Shown here in pieces: positions 22,361-34,633 of a stretch of DNA of 64,000 nucleotides. The stretch is taken from NCBI GenBank assembly GCA_009617715.1, contig VTFK01000053.1, forward strand, positions 372,001-436,000, given 5' to 3'. The notes below the pieces were generated by a model that was not told where the DNA came from, did no database searches, and saw only the letters and a program-made list of their open reading frames with translations. Within the stretch, counting starts at the first letter, position 1, and every line of letters begins with the position of its first letter. Source of the DNA: Plectrocnemia conspersa (taxonomy: Eukaryota > Arthropoda > Insecta > Trichoptera > Polycentropodidae). A program made the position numbers and the translations under genes.

Positions 22361-24377
22361 ACAATTACATTTTAAAAAAAAATAACAATGCAATTTAAAT
22401 AATATCATCCATTCTTTTTTAAATAAATATTCTTTTAAAATTTTTAACATTTAAATCTTATATTTCAAATCGTATATATTTGGGTAAAGGTGACGATTAG
22501 CGTTCGATATTGTCAAGTTGGCAGCACTGCAGAGCACAGCTTACACCTACTTTAAAAACAGGTTAATATTCTTAGTTTTGTAATAAAGATGTTATTTATA
22601 TATTTTTTGTAGTGGAAATATTTGTATTTTTGGCTAGATGGAAAAGAGATACATATTACAATAAGCGATATTATTCAACAATCTAATATTTCTAAAACGA
22701 CATGCTATAGAAAAAAATCACCATGACAATAACTTTTCCGTGCGACAATCATCTAGTTTCAGTGTTTACTACACATATATTGACATACATTTTATGACCA
22801 GCATAGTGTAGTCAAGGGGCTGAAATAATAATCCAGGGAGCGCAGGTTGGGGTCCTGTAGCGGATTCAAATTTTTATTATAAACTGGCCATAGTTACAAA
22901 ATGATATATATTGATTGTGATCGGTAATTAGAGTTTATTATTATTAAAATATCTGTCACTGATTTACATATTTTCTTGTCTGATGTTTCACCATTTGTAG
23001 ATGTTAATTGCATTGATCCCGTGTAACGCATTGGGTTTACTCTTGTCAAGTTGCAATGGAAAATTAAAAAAAAAATTGTCGAGTTTTGCCAAGCTTGAAT
23101 ATTTTTACCGCTTTGTCTAAGATAATTTTTTAAGATAAAGAGAGGTTGGAGAAACCAACGCTTGTCACCGTGAACCGCATTGACCGCATTATCGCTACAT
23201 ATATCGACATATTGTCATTGTGTTAGTTTGTAAAATTTCACAGGATAACATATCTTATTTGACTGAATTGTTGCAATATCGAATAAAAACCAATATAAAT
23301 AATAAAAATTGAATGACTGTTGCAATCTTATTATAAATAATACTCGTGACATAACTAGTCTTGCTTAATTTATTTTTTATGATATAACTAAAAAATATTG
23401 AATAAACATGTTAGAGAGAATATATATATACATATATTTTAAATTATTCATTTATTTCATTCATTCATTGAAGTACAGTCACTAAGAATGGGCATTAGAA
23501 ATAACGACCTTAAATTAACGTATCGCCACAGTAAAATACATTTTAAAATATTGAAAAGGTACTTTATTTTCATCGTAAACTATAATAATAGCAGTTTTAA
23601 CTGATGAATTAACTTTCACATGTCCATGCTATACTGCTTTGCCAGAGAATTTCGCAAGAGAGAGATAGGTGAGTATATCCTCTTTTCTCTCGCATGGATT
23701 CATTTGTACGTGTGTGAGCGAGATGCATAAGTGCGTGTGACAGAACAAGAGAACTTGGGTAAGATGCCTTTACGCTCTGACTCGCTTCGATGCACGCATC
23801 AGACAGCGTTTCAAATATGCGTCAGTTTTAGTTTGCAAGTCATCAGGAGATTTACGTCGAAGAGCAGAATATTCCTACGCTTCTCAATTATTTTTTGACT
23901 TAACAAGTATATTTAATATTTTTACTTTGTTAATAATCCAACTTAGTCACACATGACATTTACTACAGAAAAATTACACCTTATTTCCAGATAGACGACT
24001 TCAATCGACACAACAATTCGACAACCACATCCAGACTGAGAACGAAGCGCACCGCGCAGCTTCTCACACCAAAAAAACTTACTTTGTTAAATAATTTTAA
24101 TATAAACTAGCTTTAGTTTAAATAATATTTATAGCGATAGCCGAAAGATATAATAATTCCGATGAATTGGATCTCGAATTTGAAGGTGTAGAATTTCTCT
24201 CAGATAACGAAGACGAGATTGAAATGCGAATCTTAATAGATATAAATTTTAAACATTTTATTTTCGAAAAATATTTATTTTTAATTGTTTTCAAACATTC
24301 AACTTTTATTTTCATATATTGGTGTCGCGTATTTGTTTTGTTAGTTGGCAGCACTGATTGTCAGATTGAATAAACGT
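22361..24377. other. Intergenic stretch with possible LTR-like debris
   Basis: 23640-24070 is less AT-rich and holds GA-rich and GTGTGTGAGCGAGA segments, TCAGTTTTAG and ACGACTTCAATCGACACAAC. This is reminiscent of a decayed long terminal repeat, but no paired LTR, primer site or polyprotein is visible. 22795-22875 has a faintly tRNA-like block. No gene is supported here. Confidence 0.3.
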
Positions 24378-24592
24378 CATTTCAAAGAACGAGCGGCCGA
24401 ATTAGTTCGCAACTCAATACCGAATCCGCACACTTTTTAATCTTACGATGTAAATCTAAAACGTCAATTTAACATTGTTTTTCAACTTGAAAACATTTTC
24501 TCTATCTATACAATAATTAATATATCGTTATTTAACACTTGTAGACATCGTTTTCTAAATAACTTACTATATAATTATATTATATTTTGCAG

Positions 24593-24657
24593 AACGATGG
24601 AGTCAGAACTGTTTTACACGAAATGGAAAATCTGTTCAAAGCTGATATGGCCGATGC
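24593..24657 (+). pseudogene. Psf1: Psf1 pseudogene exon 2
   Basis: 65 nt between a strong polypyrimidine/TTTTGCAG acceptor and GTAAGT donor. It is the best preserved part of the pseudogene, with an open frame in the expected phase joining exon 3 at 24729 through a split Ala codon. Confidence 0.75.
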
Positions 24658-24957
24658 GTAAGTACATTTTAAAATATTCAATATTTAGTTATGTTGGGTT
24701 AACTAAAATATGCTTATTGGTTGATCAGAAATACGACTGCAAACAACAGAGAGCCATGGTCCACCTGTCAACGTAAACGTTGTATATTGATTTTTTTAAA
24801 TCAACGCATGGTTAAAATTCAGAATATTTTACCACCGGATGTCAGAAAATTACTGTCTATAGATAAATGGTTGTTGTACTCTTCGATATTAGAAAAGTAT
24901 ATGAGATAGCTGGGAAAAGACGTTGGATACTTCGGAATCGATTTAATGGAAAACTTC

Positions 24958-26516
24958 TTTTCGGGTACTTTCCCGCTATTTGGAAAACCGCAAAGATCCA
25001 CCCAATTAGAAAGCCAGGAAAGGATAACACTATCGCAATTAATTATCGTCCAATAAGCTTATTACCGTCATTCAGTAAACTATTTGAAAGAATAATTTTA
25101 TCACGTTTAAAGGGATCTTTGGGGAATAAAATTATCAATGAACAATTTGGCTTCCGCGAAACCACTCGACTCATCAGCTCAATAGGTTAACAGAAACATC
25201 TCTGCTAATTTTAACATGAAAAAATCAACGGGACTCTTATTGTTAGATGTGGAAAAAGCGTTTGATACTGTGTGGCATGATGGGTTGATTTACAAACTCC
25301 ACAAATATAAAACCCCTAACTATCTGCTACACTTGTTACGCTCCTACCTTGATCGTCGAAGTTATGTTGTTTCAGTAAATAATGAACAATCGATACCGCG
25401 TAATATCCCAGCTGGTGTTCCTCAGGGGAGTTTACTTGGACCGTTCCTTTTCATTTTTTTACAACAAATGATATACCTATTTTAAAAAAATACTTGTCTT
25501 TCAATGTATGCCGATGATACGGCGATAATGAGTAGCTCTTACGGTCTTAAGCCTATTTTAATAAAATTGCAAAAATCCTTAACTCTCTTAAGTAATTATT
25601 TCAAAAAGTGGAAAATAAAAATAAATCAGGACAAAACGGAGGCTATAATTTTTACAACTCGAAGACAACCTTTGCCACCGACTATTATAAGCGAGCAGGG
25701 AAAGTGTATAGAATGGAAGGCGAGCGTTAAGTACCTCGGAATTCACCTGGACTCCAAGCTTAAATTTAATAAACATATAACCGAACTTAAATCTAAAGGG
25801 CTCGCAGCCATTGCGGCGTTAAAACCAATTTTTAATCGAAAAAGTGCGCTAAATACTAAAAATAAAATTCTATTATATAAGCAATTAATCAGACCGGCAA
25901 TGACCTACGCCTGCCCAGTGTGGAGTAATACGTGTAATACTAACTTTTCTAAGCTACAAGTTGTTCAAAAAATAAAGCTATAAAAAAATAATTTATAATA
26001 CACCTTTTTTTTTATACTAACCTCAAAAAAAACTTCATAATAAATATTTAATTCCAACTATTAAAGAACATGTTCACCACCATACTAATAATTATTATAA
26101 AAAAATACCGCGAAATCATACTAACCCGTTAATCTCAAGAATCGGTGATTACGACAAAAACAAACTCAAATTTAAATATAAACACAAAATGCCAAAGCAC
26201 ATCTTGCTCTGACGCATAAATTTTATCTATTAATTTAACAGCTCCAGGTCCACGAGTTTTATATTAAAAATATATATTTATAATTTAATTTTTTTTTTTT
26301 TTTTTTGTTAAAGGTGTTTATGTACTTTGACCTAAACTTAACGTATTTTATGTTCTTTTATTATTCTTATTTTTGTAATTCCTCTTAATTTAGCTAATCA
26401 ATCGTAAATTGTGATAATGGTAATTAACCAGCAACCAATGAAATGTAAATATATTATATATGTTTATAAAAATGTATTATTTAATTATGTAATAAACAAA
26501 AATTAAAAAAAAAAAA
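24958..26516 (+). mobile_element. 5'-truncated Jockey-like non-LTR retrotransposon
   Basis: Flanked by a 12-bp target duplication ATGGAAAACTTC (24946-24957 and 26517-26528) and ending in an A-rich tail. The sequence begins inside the reverse transcriptase: FGYFPAIWKTAKIHPIRKPG, YRPISLLPSFSKLFER, LLLDVEKAFDTVWHDGL, GVPQGSLLGP, and YADDTAI with the catalytic Asp pair, then the thumb (VKYLGIHLD, YACPVWSNT). At least two frameshifts (near 25190 and 25490) and missing 5' sequence make it dead on arrival. The 3' UTR runs from about 25984 to the tail. Confidence 0.93.
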
Positions 26517-26564
26517 ATGGAAAACTTCAAACCGCCTAAATTGTTTTCTTCAAGAACGGAATAA

Positions 26565-27591
26565 AGTTTTTATATGTAAATACTTACTGTATTATTTTTT
26601 TTTTAATAGATATTTTTAACGGCTCAATCTTCTGAGGGCTTATAATTTTTGAAACCCATTTGAAAATTTTTTAAGTACTTTTCAAAAATATGTACAATTT
26701 ATTTTCTAAATAGCCACCAAAATATTGGAGATCCTTATGCCCCACCCTGTAATATGGAAAGAATTCCCGTATTGTACTCTAAGTCCTTTATTATATTATT
26801 ATTTGATATGCCTGGAAGCGTAAAAGAAGTTCTATTTCCAGGAGCAAAAACTGGTTGCACATAAATTAAAAATTTGCTCAGGTCTACGATGTGATAAGTT
26901 AGCTTGAGTGGGGGGGGGGGGTATATATTGAGTATAATAAGAGATGAATGCTCATCAGTTTTGACTTTAATTGTTGTTACTTCTAACTTATTATAATCGT
27001 TTATTATGTTTAATATTATCTTATATATATCGCGGCGCTGGCGCCTGTACCGATTTGCCTATTTGTATGGTAAGTGAGTCTAAATGTGTTTTTTATCATC
27101 TACAAGCAAGCCGCTAAAATTCCATTGTACCATTTAAATATTTTCGCAGTTGGGTTTTTACTGTTGATTAATTATCATCTTTGGCAATAGGTGAGCAGTG
27201 GCAAAGTTCATTTTTTTCCAAAATGAATATCATACTGTTTATCTGTTGTGGACGATTTAACAGGCGCAGGATTCTTCCTTAGAGTTTTGGCGAAAAATAA
27301 GTTATTAACGGTTTTCTTAATAATTAATTATAGCATTGGGATCTTTAATTGCTACTTTTATAATTGTTTTTCTTATTTAAGTATTTAGGGCAGGGATCGG
27401 CGGACTCAAATAAATGACCCCAAATGGGGTTAAAAATTAAGCTCTATGGGATAATGAGGATTCAATGGACATTTTTAGAATAAATTGCTTCGAGTCCATC
27501 ATTGCAGATTTTTTTTACATTTGATGTATTTCATTAATTATGAATAATAATATAGTTAGTGAAATTATATGCTGCTCTATTAAATTATATT
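26565..27591. other. Gene-free stretch
   Basis: The rest of the Psf1 coding region is not recognisable here. A G-run lies near 26911. A CAGGGATCGG motif near 27392 might be a hAT end, but no partner end is seen. Confidence 0.45.
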
Positions 27592-28025
27592 TGACAGTTG
27601 CAAAATGTACATTTTCTGTTCAAACCCATACCCAATCTAATGAAAGTTCTAAAACTAATTATAATTTTAGAACTTTCATTAGGTCAAGTCCAAAATACAA
27701 ACTAAGCCAACTCATCTCTCATGAGAAAATAACTGGAAGAAGTACAAACAGAGGTCGCAACTCGCATATTGCTCCATAGTTTGTCAGCATTTCGATATGC
27801 CATTGTTTAAAAAATATGATAGCTATCTTTACCGATATTACTACGGACTTCTGATATAAGAGTGTCGTTCAAAGTATAATAAAATCGAATTTTGGTTTAT
27901 AGAAAAGCTTAAAAACGCCGTTGCAGTGGGAACACTCGGTAACGAGCGTTTCCAGTGCAATGGCGCTGATGCTATTGTATTGCTTTTAACATGGATATTT
28001 GACTTCTGAGAAGGTATAATTGTTT
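27592..28025 (-). repeat. Foldback repeat family, copy G (inverted)
   Basis: The family's blocks appear in reverse order. A near-perfect internal palindrome (TAATGAAAGTTCTAAAACTA, then its complement) sits at 27639-27686. The arm junction is a hairpin, TTGCAGTGGGAACACTCG - GTAA - CGAGCGTTTCCAGTGCAA (27921-27960), followed by the ATTGTATTGCTTTTAACATG arm motif. Confidence 0.85.
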
Positions 28026-30254
28026 TTTGGGCTTTCCTATTTGAATATGCTTCATTCTATTCTCTTCATTTAAATATGCTTCATTCTATTCTCACTTATT
28101 TTAAGCTGTATTATTATTATAAAAAGTTCTCACTTATTCGTAGTTTTCAACTATTCGAATATTGAATAAAAAATGGATGAAGTATTCGAATATGTTAATA
28201 ACTTATTTCTCGGTTTTTACCGATATTAATTTATTTAACCAATTAGTGCACAACATCGATTAATTGTCTGTAATTTATATAATTATAAAATAATTATTGG
28301 TTAGTAAAAATTATTTTAATTAATTAATAATTACTTAATAATATGACTAAATTATATCATAATTTTCGGCATTGAAAACGTGTATCAAATAATATTTATT
28401 ACTTGATATCCTTAGAAAGTAATCTATGTCAGATGGATCATATTTAATGTGCAGCGATGATTGTAAATTAATATATTGTCTTCGATCCGTTAAAATTATT
28501 AGTTTGTATTTATAAAAAACGTTTTATTTAATTTTGAGCTTATTTGTTGTACTTTTTATAGTCAATATATTTCTTCATAATTTTCACACATCACAAAAAA
28601 TCATATTGAATATTTTTTAAGATTTTATTACATATATCATATTTAAAATGCAGCAAATATAATATATATAAACTAGTATTGTATCCGTTGAACAATCAAT
28701 TTAGAATAAGTCTTAAAACAATTATATATAAAATAATTTAACAGAAAGATTTTCATTTTTAATATTTTCATATTTAACAGAAAGATTTTAAAATTTAATA
28801 AATATTATTTTTATGTTGCTATTACTATATGTTGTATTTTTATGAAAAAGACAAGTATAAAAATACCAAAAATACATATCTTAATTATATTATTACTTTT
28901 ATGTATATGTAGACATCTTTGAATGTGAAGAAATATTAATATAGCTTCCAAATTTATAAAGCCAAGCTTGAAACCATTTAATGGCAAATTCATGCATAAC
29001 TTATATTCTATCCATACAAAGATAATCTTTGCATTTCAAAAGAATCACAGAGTGTTAGACATAGTGATGTCTAACTGAATAAATTATAACCAATACAATA
29101 TACTATTACAAATTTGTATTACATGGTCTATAAAAATGGACCCATTATTTTTTTCACTGATTTTTTCATTAACACGGTTACAAAAAATTAAACAGTATTA
29201 TTTAATATTTATATTTAAAATCACCAAGGCCCGTTGTGAATATTGCAATAATAATTTTTGGCGTTTGGCGAATATCACAATATGTCATCGAGGAGTTCTT
29301 TCGTTGATATATCGACCATATGAAATTAAGCTATATTAAATTAAATTTAAATAGCAAACCATGTCAATTAACTATTTAATATTTATGTAACTTGTCAAAC
29401 TATTTTTATATAATATATAAATAAAAAATTATTCGATTTATTAAGTATTAGAACCTATTTCCTATTTTAATATGTGCATCTTATATTTTTTTTCATGGTA
29501 GTCTTTGGAACATATCCTCTGTGAAAAAAAAATAATCTGGTGTATTTTTATGTTTAGCCGCATAGAAAAATAATCTAGTGCATAGAAAAATATTTTTTTC
29601 ATAAATTTTTTGACTTTTATTTGATTGCACAAAGTGATTTTTGTAAATGTTGACACTGTGGTAATTTCTGACATATACATACTAATTTTCGCTTGGTTAT
29701 CAGTTTTTCGATTTAAAAATCAAATTTGTCACTGTTTGTCAACTTTTGAACCAAAGGCGGCAGTAAAATATCTCATTTGATGAAAATACTTTTTTTTATT
29801 TAATAATCTATAAAATATACAATTAGTTAAAAAACAAGTTGTTTACGGTAAGTAAATGGGCTAATTTATATTTATATTATGTCTACTGATAAAATAAAGA
29901 AATAAAAATACAGTTTATGCAATTTAATTATGTAATAAGTTATTTTAATACTAATACATTAAACAAATGTAATATCTTTCAAAGTAATATATTGTTATTA
30001 ACGACATTTCAATTAATATTTTATTTAGCTACTCATAATTTATAATAATTATTTACTATCACATATAAATGTTTATTGTTAAGAGTAGATAAAAAGACTC
30101 AACTTGGAATAATATCGTTCATATATGTATTCATTTTAATTTCAATAACAATCGTACATCAGTAAAATGTAATCTTATGTATACGAACATACGTAATAGT
30201 TTAAATCTTGTATAAAAATAAAACAAATATTTAAAAAAATAATCATTAAATAAA
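28026..30254. other. Intergenic AT-rich stretch
   Basis: Short tandem pieces (ATATGCTTCATTCTATTCTC twice near 28050) and AT-rich sequence; no gene recognised downstream of the icarapin-family gene. Confidence 0.55.
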
Positions 30255-30260
30255 TTTATT
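30255..30260 (-). terminator. Polyadenylation signal, icarapin-family gene
   Basis: AATAAA on the minus strand, about 210 bases beyond the long-form stop codon. It is the first clear canonical signal on this side, but such hexamers are common in AT-rich DNA. Confidence 0.35.
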
Positions 30261-30470
30261 TACAAAATAATTAATAATAATAAATATCACAACCGACCAT
30301 AAAAATAACTCGTCGATGCGAACATAATGCAGTTTTGTGACTAATTTGTTTCAACGAACACTTGTGATCTGAGATTCATCTTAAAAATACACAAATAATA
30401 AAATAAATAAGCTTTGGCAAATTACGAGAAGTCGGAAAAGTAATAAATAAGTTAAAAATTGACGAAACTA

Positions 30471-32922
30471 CTAAGTCACGGTGATGATTTCTGCTTGCGG
30501 CAAACTAAGCAGTTCCTCCGCCATCTCTTTGATCTCTTCCGCTCGGAGCATCTCGGCGTTCGGCTCCATAGGAGCGCCCTCAGCCGCTAGTGTGTCGCGA
30601 GCGTAGCTGCCCGAGCTGACGTACGGTTCGATTAGCTCCGAATCGGGATTGTGAGGCGCTCCACTGTCGGCCATGATGTTATTGATATTGATGTCGCTGG
30701 ATAAATCGTTCGGGTAAGAGTTGACATCGTTAGTTTCTACGTCGGGCAAGAGCGGCACGAAATCGATTTCGTTGGAGTTCATCATTTCTGGGGAGTAAAT
30801 CGCGTGGTTTTGCAACACCGCCGTTTCTTCTTTATCGAGATGGTGAGAGTCAACCGTCTCAATGTCGTCTTCGAACGAATTGTTTATCTGAAAAAGGTGC
30901 ATAGTGATGAAAGTTACATAAAAAGTGCATGAAATTGTGCAATAATAATAATTTTTTATAGTAGACAGATAAAAAATTAGTCGACAGACATGCAAGATTT
31001 TATAAAAACTAATCTACTGTAAAGATAGAAAATAAAGCACAAGCATAGACAGGGATATGAAGGTCAGGAATTAAAAAATAAATAAATACACGTTTTACAT
31101 AATAAAATTTAATTACAAAATGTATCTTTTTAATTAAAATATATACATGCAATTAGATGCTTTTTTGTAAATACTCGACATATCTACAATATGATGCGAT
31201 TCACCTACTAAAATAATAATAAAATGCATGCACAACTATTAAGTACTCAAAAATATCACATAAAATAATAATAGACAAAAACAACATGGCATATACAATC
31301 ATCAATACATATTTACAGGGTATGAAATTTAATTTAATACAAATTCAGTGCATAACTATCTTTATCGTCCAGAAAATAAGCATATTAGTGTGGATATTAT
31401 AAAATAATATAAAGCAAATAATTTGGATTAATACTAGAAGTATATATGTAAGTTCTATGGTATCAAGATTAATCTTAAGCTTGCAGGTCTACCTCTGATT
31501 GTCTCTGCGGAATCTCATTAGCGCTGTCTTCGATTTCCGGCGATCCAGTTTCGATTTTTTCTACATCCCTCGAAGTAACTTCTTCTATCTCTTTAACTAC
31601 AATATGAACAATTTACATAAAAATATATTATCATATTTATTTGCATCTCTAATCGGTGATCAAATCTAACCTTTCGGTGTTTCAGCGGTCTTTTCTTCGG
31701 ATTCTTTATTATCACTGTCCGTTTCCTCCGACGCTGGATGAACATCTACGATTCTTATTTTGAACAACGAACCAGTATTTTCATCTCCATTTGAATAAGT
31801 AGTCTCGTTGATGGTTACTTTGTGACCGTTTATGACCTAAATAAGTATATTTTGTTAGTGCATAATTGTACAAGTATGTGTGTTTACATTTAAACGATGT
31901 TTACTTTGGTAGTTGAGGTCGTGTTTCCTTTTCCATCTCCGAGTTCTGACCATTCTGTATTATCTGGGGGCAATCTGTGCATAACCTGCGACATCTGGTC
32001 GCGCAAATTCTTCAGCATATCTAAAAGTAACATTATTAATCGAGGATATTGACTTTTAAATATAAATTTATATTTAACTCACCATCCATGCTTTGTAAGA
32101 AACCAGAGAACGGATTTCCGAAGGGATTAAACGAGAAGAATCCACCGGGGAATCCGACGTCTCCATCTTCCAAGTATAATTGAGACTCTAATGGTACGAT
32201 CACTACATCGGTATCTTCATGATTACTGAGTTTGTTCACTGTAAACATAAAAACGTCCATATAATTTTTTACACATTTTACTTGCTTATTAGAGCGTTGA
32301 CAGCTCACAATAGGTATACAATGACATTTGACTGATGATATTTGTTAAGACCAAAATTAAAAATAAAATGTATAAAAATCGAAAATTTATATATGAGATA
32401 GTACAATATTTCAGGCGTTAGGAGCAAAGTTAATTATATGCACATTTATATTTAACAAGTTTGGGCCAAAATTGATATTGAATTATATTTATAAATTGTA
32501 ATTTCTAGCAGCTAATTAATATTTGATGAAAAAGACATGGCCGGTGAAAAGTATTGTTGTATGGCTAAAAAATACGAAATGATCCGAATACAAACATAAC
32601 AATCAAACAATGGAAATTGTTTTTTGTATGAAAATTTACAAACAAAAACCGAATCGATCCGGCTCTGTTTACATGACCCGGTTTGATAATCGGATAATGC
32701 GCTTCAACAGAATTGAAAAACTAGCGAAACTGGCCCGAGAAGAAACATCCAGAAACGTTAACGGCGTCGTTTTTTGCACTGAAGGGTTCGTTGGTAAATT
32801 TTTCACGCGATCGTTAAAAGTTGCATCACAATTTTTGGAAACAGGCGCACTGCGTACAGACCTGGCGATGCGAAGGCCAAGGCCAATCCAGCGACCAGCA
32901 CGAAGGTCGAATATAGCTGCAT
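30471..32922 (-). CDS. Icarapin-family secreted protein, six exons
   Basis: Exons (minus): 32922-32862, 32238-32083, 32020-31905, 31836-31671, 31596-31493, 30887-30471. All phases agree, giving 339 residues. A hydrophobic signal peptide (FVLVAGLALAFAS) sits at the N-terminus. Next come an acidic stretch, a Phe/Gly/Pro-rich segment (GFFSFNPFGNPFSGF), a short amphipathic region ending in NTEWSELGDGKGNTTSTTK, and the family core INGHKVTINETTYSNGDENT followed by FKIRIVDVHP. The GNTTSTTK and VTINETTY motifs and the NEIP stretch match icarapin (bee venom allergen Api m 10), a widespread secreted insect protein of unclear function; NETT and NTTS are N-glycosylation sequons. The last exon adds a 138-residue acidic tail absent from classical icarapin. 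Presence does not imply venom. Confidence 0.92.
31475..31596 (-). CDS. Alternative short 3' end of the icarapin-family gene (retained intron)
   Basis: If the GT at 31492 is not used, exon 5 reads on for five codons (VDLQA) to TAA at 31477-31475, giving a 206-residue protein. The resulting ending, NEIPQRQSEVDLQA, resembles the NEIP...DVLTA end of bee icarapin, which is also close to this length (about 223). The short form may thus be the ancestral product and the last exon an added alternative end. Confidence 0.55.
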
Positions 32923-32974
32923 ATTGTGTTAACACTAAACTTCACAGGTAACTCCGACGCGAACGCCAACTCAA

Positions 32975-33011
32975 AACTGAGCCTGAAATGGCCGCTGTGC
33001 TCATATTTATA
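32975..33011 (-). promoter_or_regulatory. TATA box and initiator of the icarapin-family gene
   Basis: TATAAATA (33011-33004) lies 33 bases upstream of the A of an arthropod initiator TCAGTT (32980-32975). This predicts transcription from about 32978 and a 5' UTR of about 55 bases before ATG 32922. Confidence 0.75.
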
Positions 33012-33372
33012 GCTTCCGACTAGACGCATGCGCAGTGTCTTCGCGAAAAGATGTCTTCGCCGTCAAGGATGTCACACTAAAAAAATACTCGTGATAAACT
33101 ATTTTTATAATTATTTAAGAAATAGTTCATCCCTTGATATACGCGCTTATACAAAATGGATTATTTTTAAAAAAAATACAGTTTTTCGAAAAAAACAGTA
33201 TATACATACTTATTAAAATATTAAATTAGCTACTCTACACAAACAGCATGTTGTTTTAGCAGGAATAGTAACTAAAAGTAATCATGTTCTACCAAGAGAT
33301 ACAGATCTTGCTCATATTATAGCATATCGAGTTCATTAGGGATGGTTTTCAAAATTTGAATAGCCATGTTAA
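33012..33372. other. Gene-free stretch upstream of the icarapin-family gene
   Basis: AT-rich; nothing recognised. Confidence 0.5.
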
Positions 33373-33840
33373 GCGGCTTCCATAAATATGTCACAGGCTT
33401 AGGGGGGGGGGGGGGAGGGTCAGCGGAATTGTGACAGGTATTGATAGGGGGGCAGGGACTTTTAAAATATGTGAAATTGTGAATTTTAATTTGTTCGTAA
33501 GGAAGCCTATAATATATTGTTAATATTTTTTTAATAAGACAATTTTCCATAAAAAGAAAAAATAATGTATAATTCACCAAGCTCGAATGTGTCAGCGTGT
33601 GATTTATATGCAATATATACTAATGAATAGCAAGTACATATTCTATTATTATTATTATACAGAATATGCGGAAAAAATATTCAGCAACATCACTTCCACA
33701 CAAAGACATATCTTATATTACCTATGATATTGTTGCCTTTGTAAAAACACAATTTTTAGTTCTGTGACATGATGTATGCGGGATGGGAGGGGGGGTTTAA
33801 AATTTCAGGAAAAACCTGTGACATAAATTATGGAAGCAGC
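33373..33840. mobile_element. Putative MITE with G-rich ends
   Basis: The left end GCGGCTTCCATAAATATGTC (33373) followed by ACAGG is matched in inverted form by CCTGTGACATAAATTATGGA (33815) followed by AGCAGC at the right. Just inside each end lies a poly-G / poly-G-like tract (33403-33415 and 33785-33795). There is no coding capacity. Target duplication is unclear and the superfamily is not assigned. Confidence 0.65.
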
Positions 33841-34633
33841 TTTTTGCGATTTTTTCTGGTAGTATAAAATAACTGACGACGATCTAGTGAAATTATTTTG
33901 TAGTCCTGAAATTAAAAGGAAATCAATTAGTGATTCCGAAGAACATGAGTAAAATTATGAAGAATGTGAGTAAAATGACTAAATTAGTTAACAAAAAATT
34001 GTAATGTGAAATGACTAATATCGACCTAATGGTTGATTTTTTTAAATTTAACAAGTAAATATATTAAATAAATATGAAGAAATTTATAAAGAAATACATA
34101 AAAATAAAAAAACAAGTTCTAGCAGCAGATTTTCTCAAAAAGGTTATTTTTTTCTCCAAATGATTAAGATTTTTAAAATATTTCTATTGATAGTAGTTTT
34201 TAATTAATGATTGCGACAAAGAAAATAGGCAGCTGATGTAAAAGACAACAGTTAAAAACCTTTTATTATATATCAAGTGGGTAGACATATTGCTCTAATT
34301 TATTTGGGATATGTCTAATGAAATATTATTATGGCCAAGATGCTTGGACCAAACTGTGTGGGTAGTTTCAGCCTAATTTTATACCGCTGACTTCCGTAAT
34401 GTAAGGACGCGGAGTAAATATATTTGTTGCCAAACAATTAAGAATACGAAATATACATTGGATTCAAAACAATCTAAGTGTTTCGCTGGTCCTTCGATCT
34501 TTAATAAGATGCCCTCCCTATGCGAGTCAAAGTCGCACGTGTAAAAAGAAATACCCCAAGTTATCCTCGTGGGCAAAAGATAAACACATATTATGTACAT
34601 TTTTACTACTACATTACATTAATTACTATTGAT
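33841..34633. other. Gene-free stretch
   Basis: Nothing recognised apart from AT-rich low-complexity sequence. Confidence 0.5.

Larger units (their letters stand above)
24378..26564 (+). pseudogene. Psf1: GINS complex subunit 1 (Psf1) unprocessed pseudogene, split by a Jockey element
   Basis: Three exon remnants follow the order of GINS1, a subunit of the CMG replicative helicase. Remnant 1 (24378-24437) reads FKERAAELVRNSIPNPHTF, matching the EKAMELIRE-type N-terminus, but its ATG and donor are gone. Exon 2 (24593-24657) keeps a TTTTGCAG acceptor and a GTAAGT donor and reads NDGVRTVLHEMENLFKADMADA (GINS1: EDGLRQVLEEM...). Exon 3 starts at 24729 in matching phase: KRCILIFLNQRMVKIQ, ILPPDVRKLLSID, EKYMR, a TAG stop, LGKDVGYFGIDLMENF. 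After the retrotransposon (24958-26516) and its target duplication it resumes with KPPK at 26529. The conserved RWE(F/Y)G segment is deleted. Preserved introns show it is not a retrocopy. An intact gene must exist elsewhere because GINS is essential. Confidence 0.8.

Noticed and set aside
22795..22875. Faint tRNA-like block suggesting a SINE
   Set aside because: A- and B-box matches are poor and no tail or target duplication is visible.
24118..24354. Acidic frame resembling the N-terminus of piggyBac transposases
   Set aside because: The similarity is limited to acidic residues; no conserved catalytic block follows.
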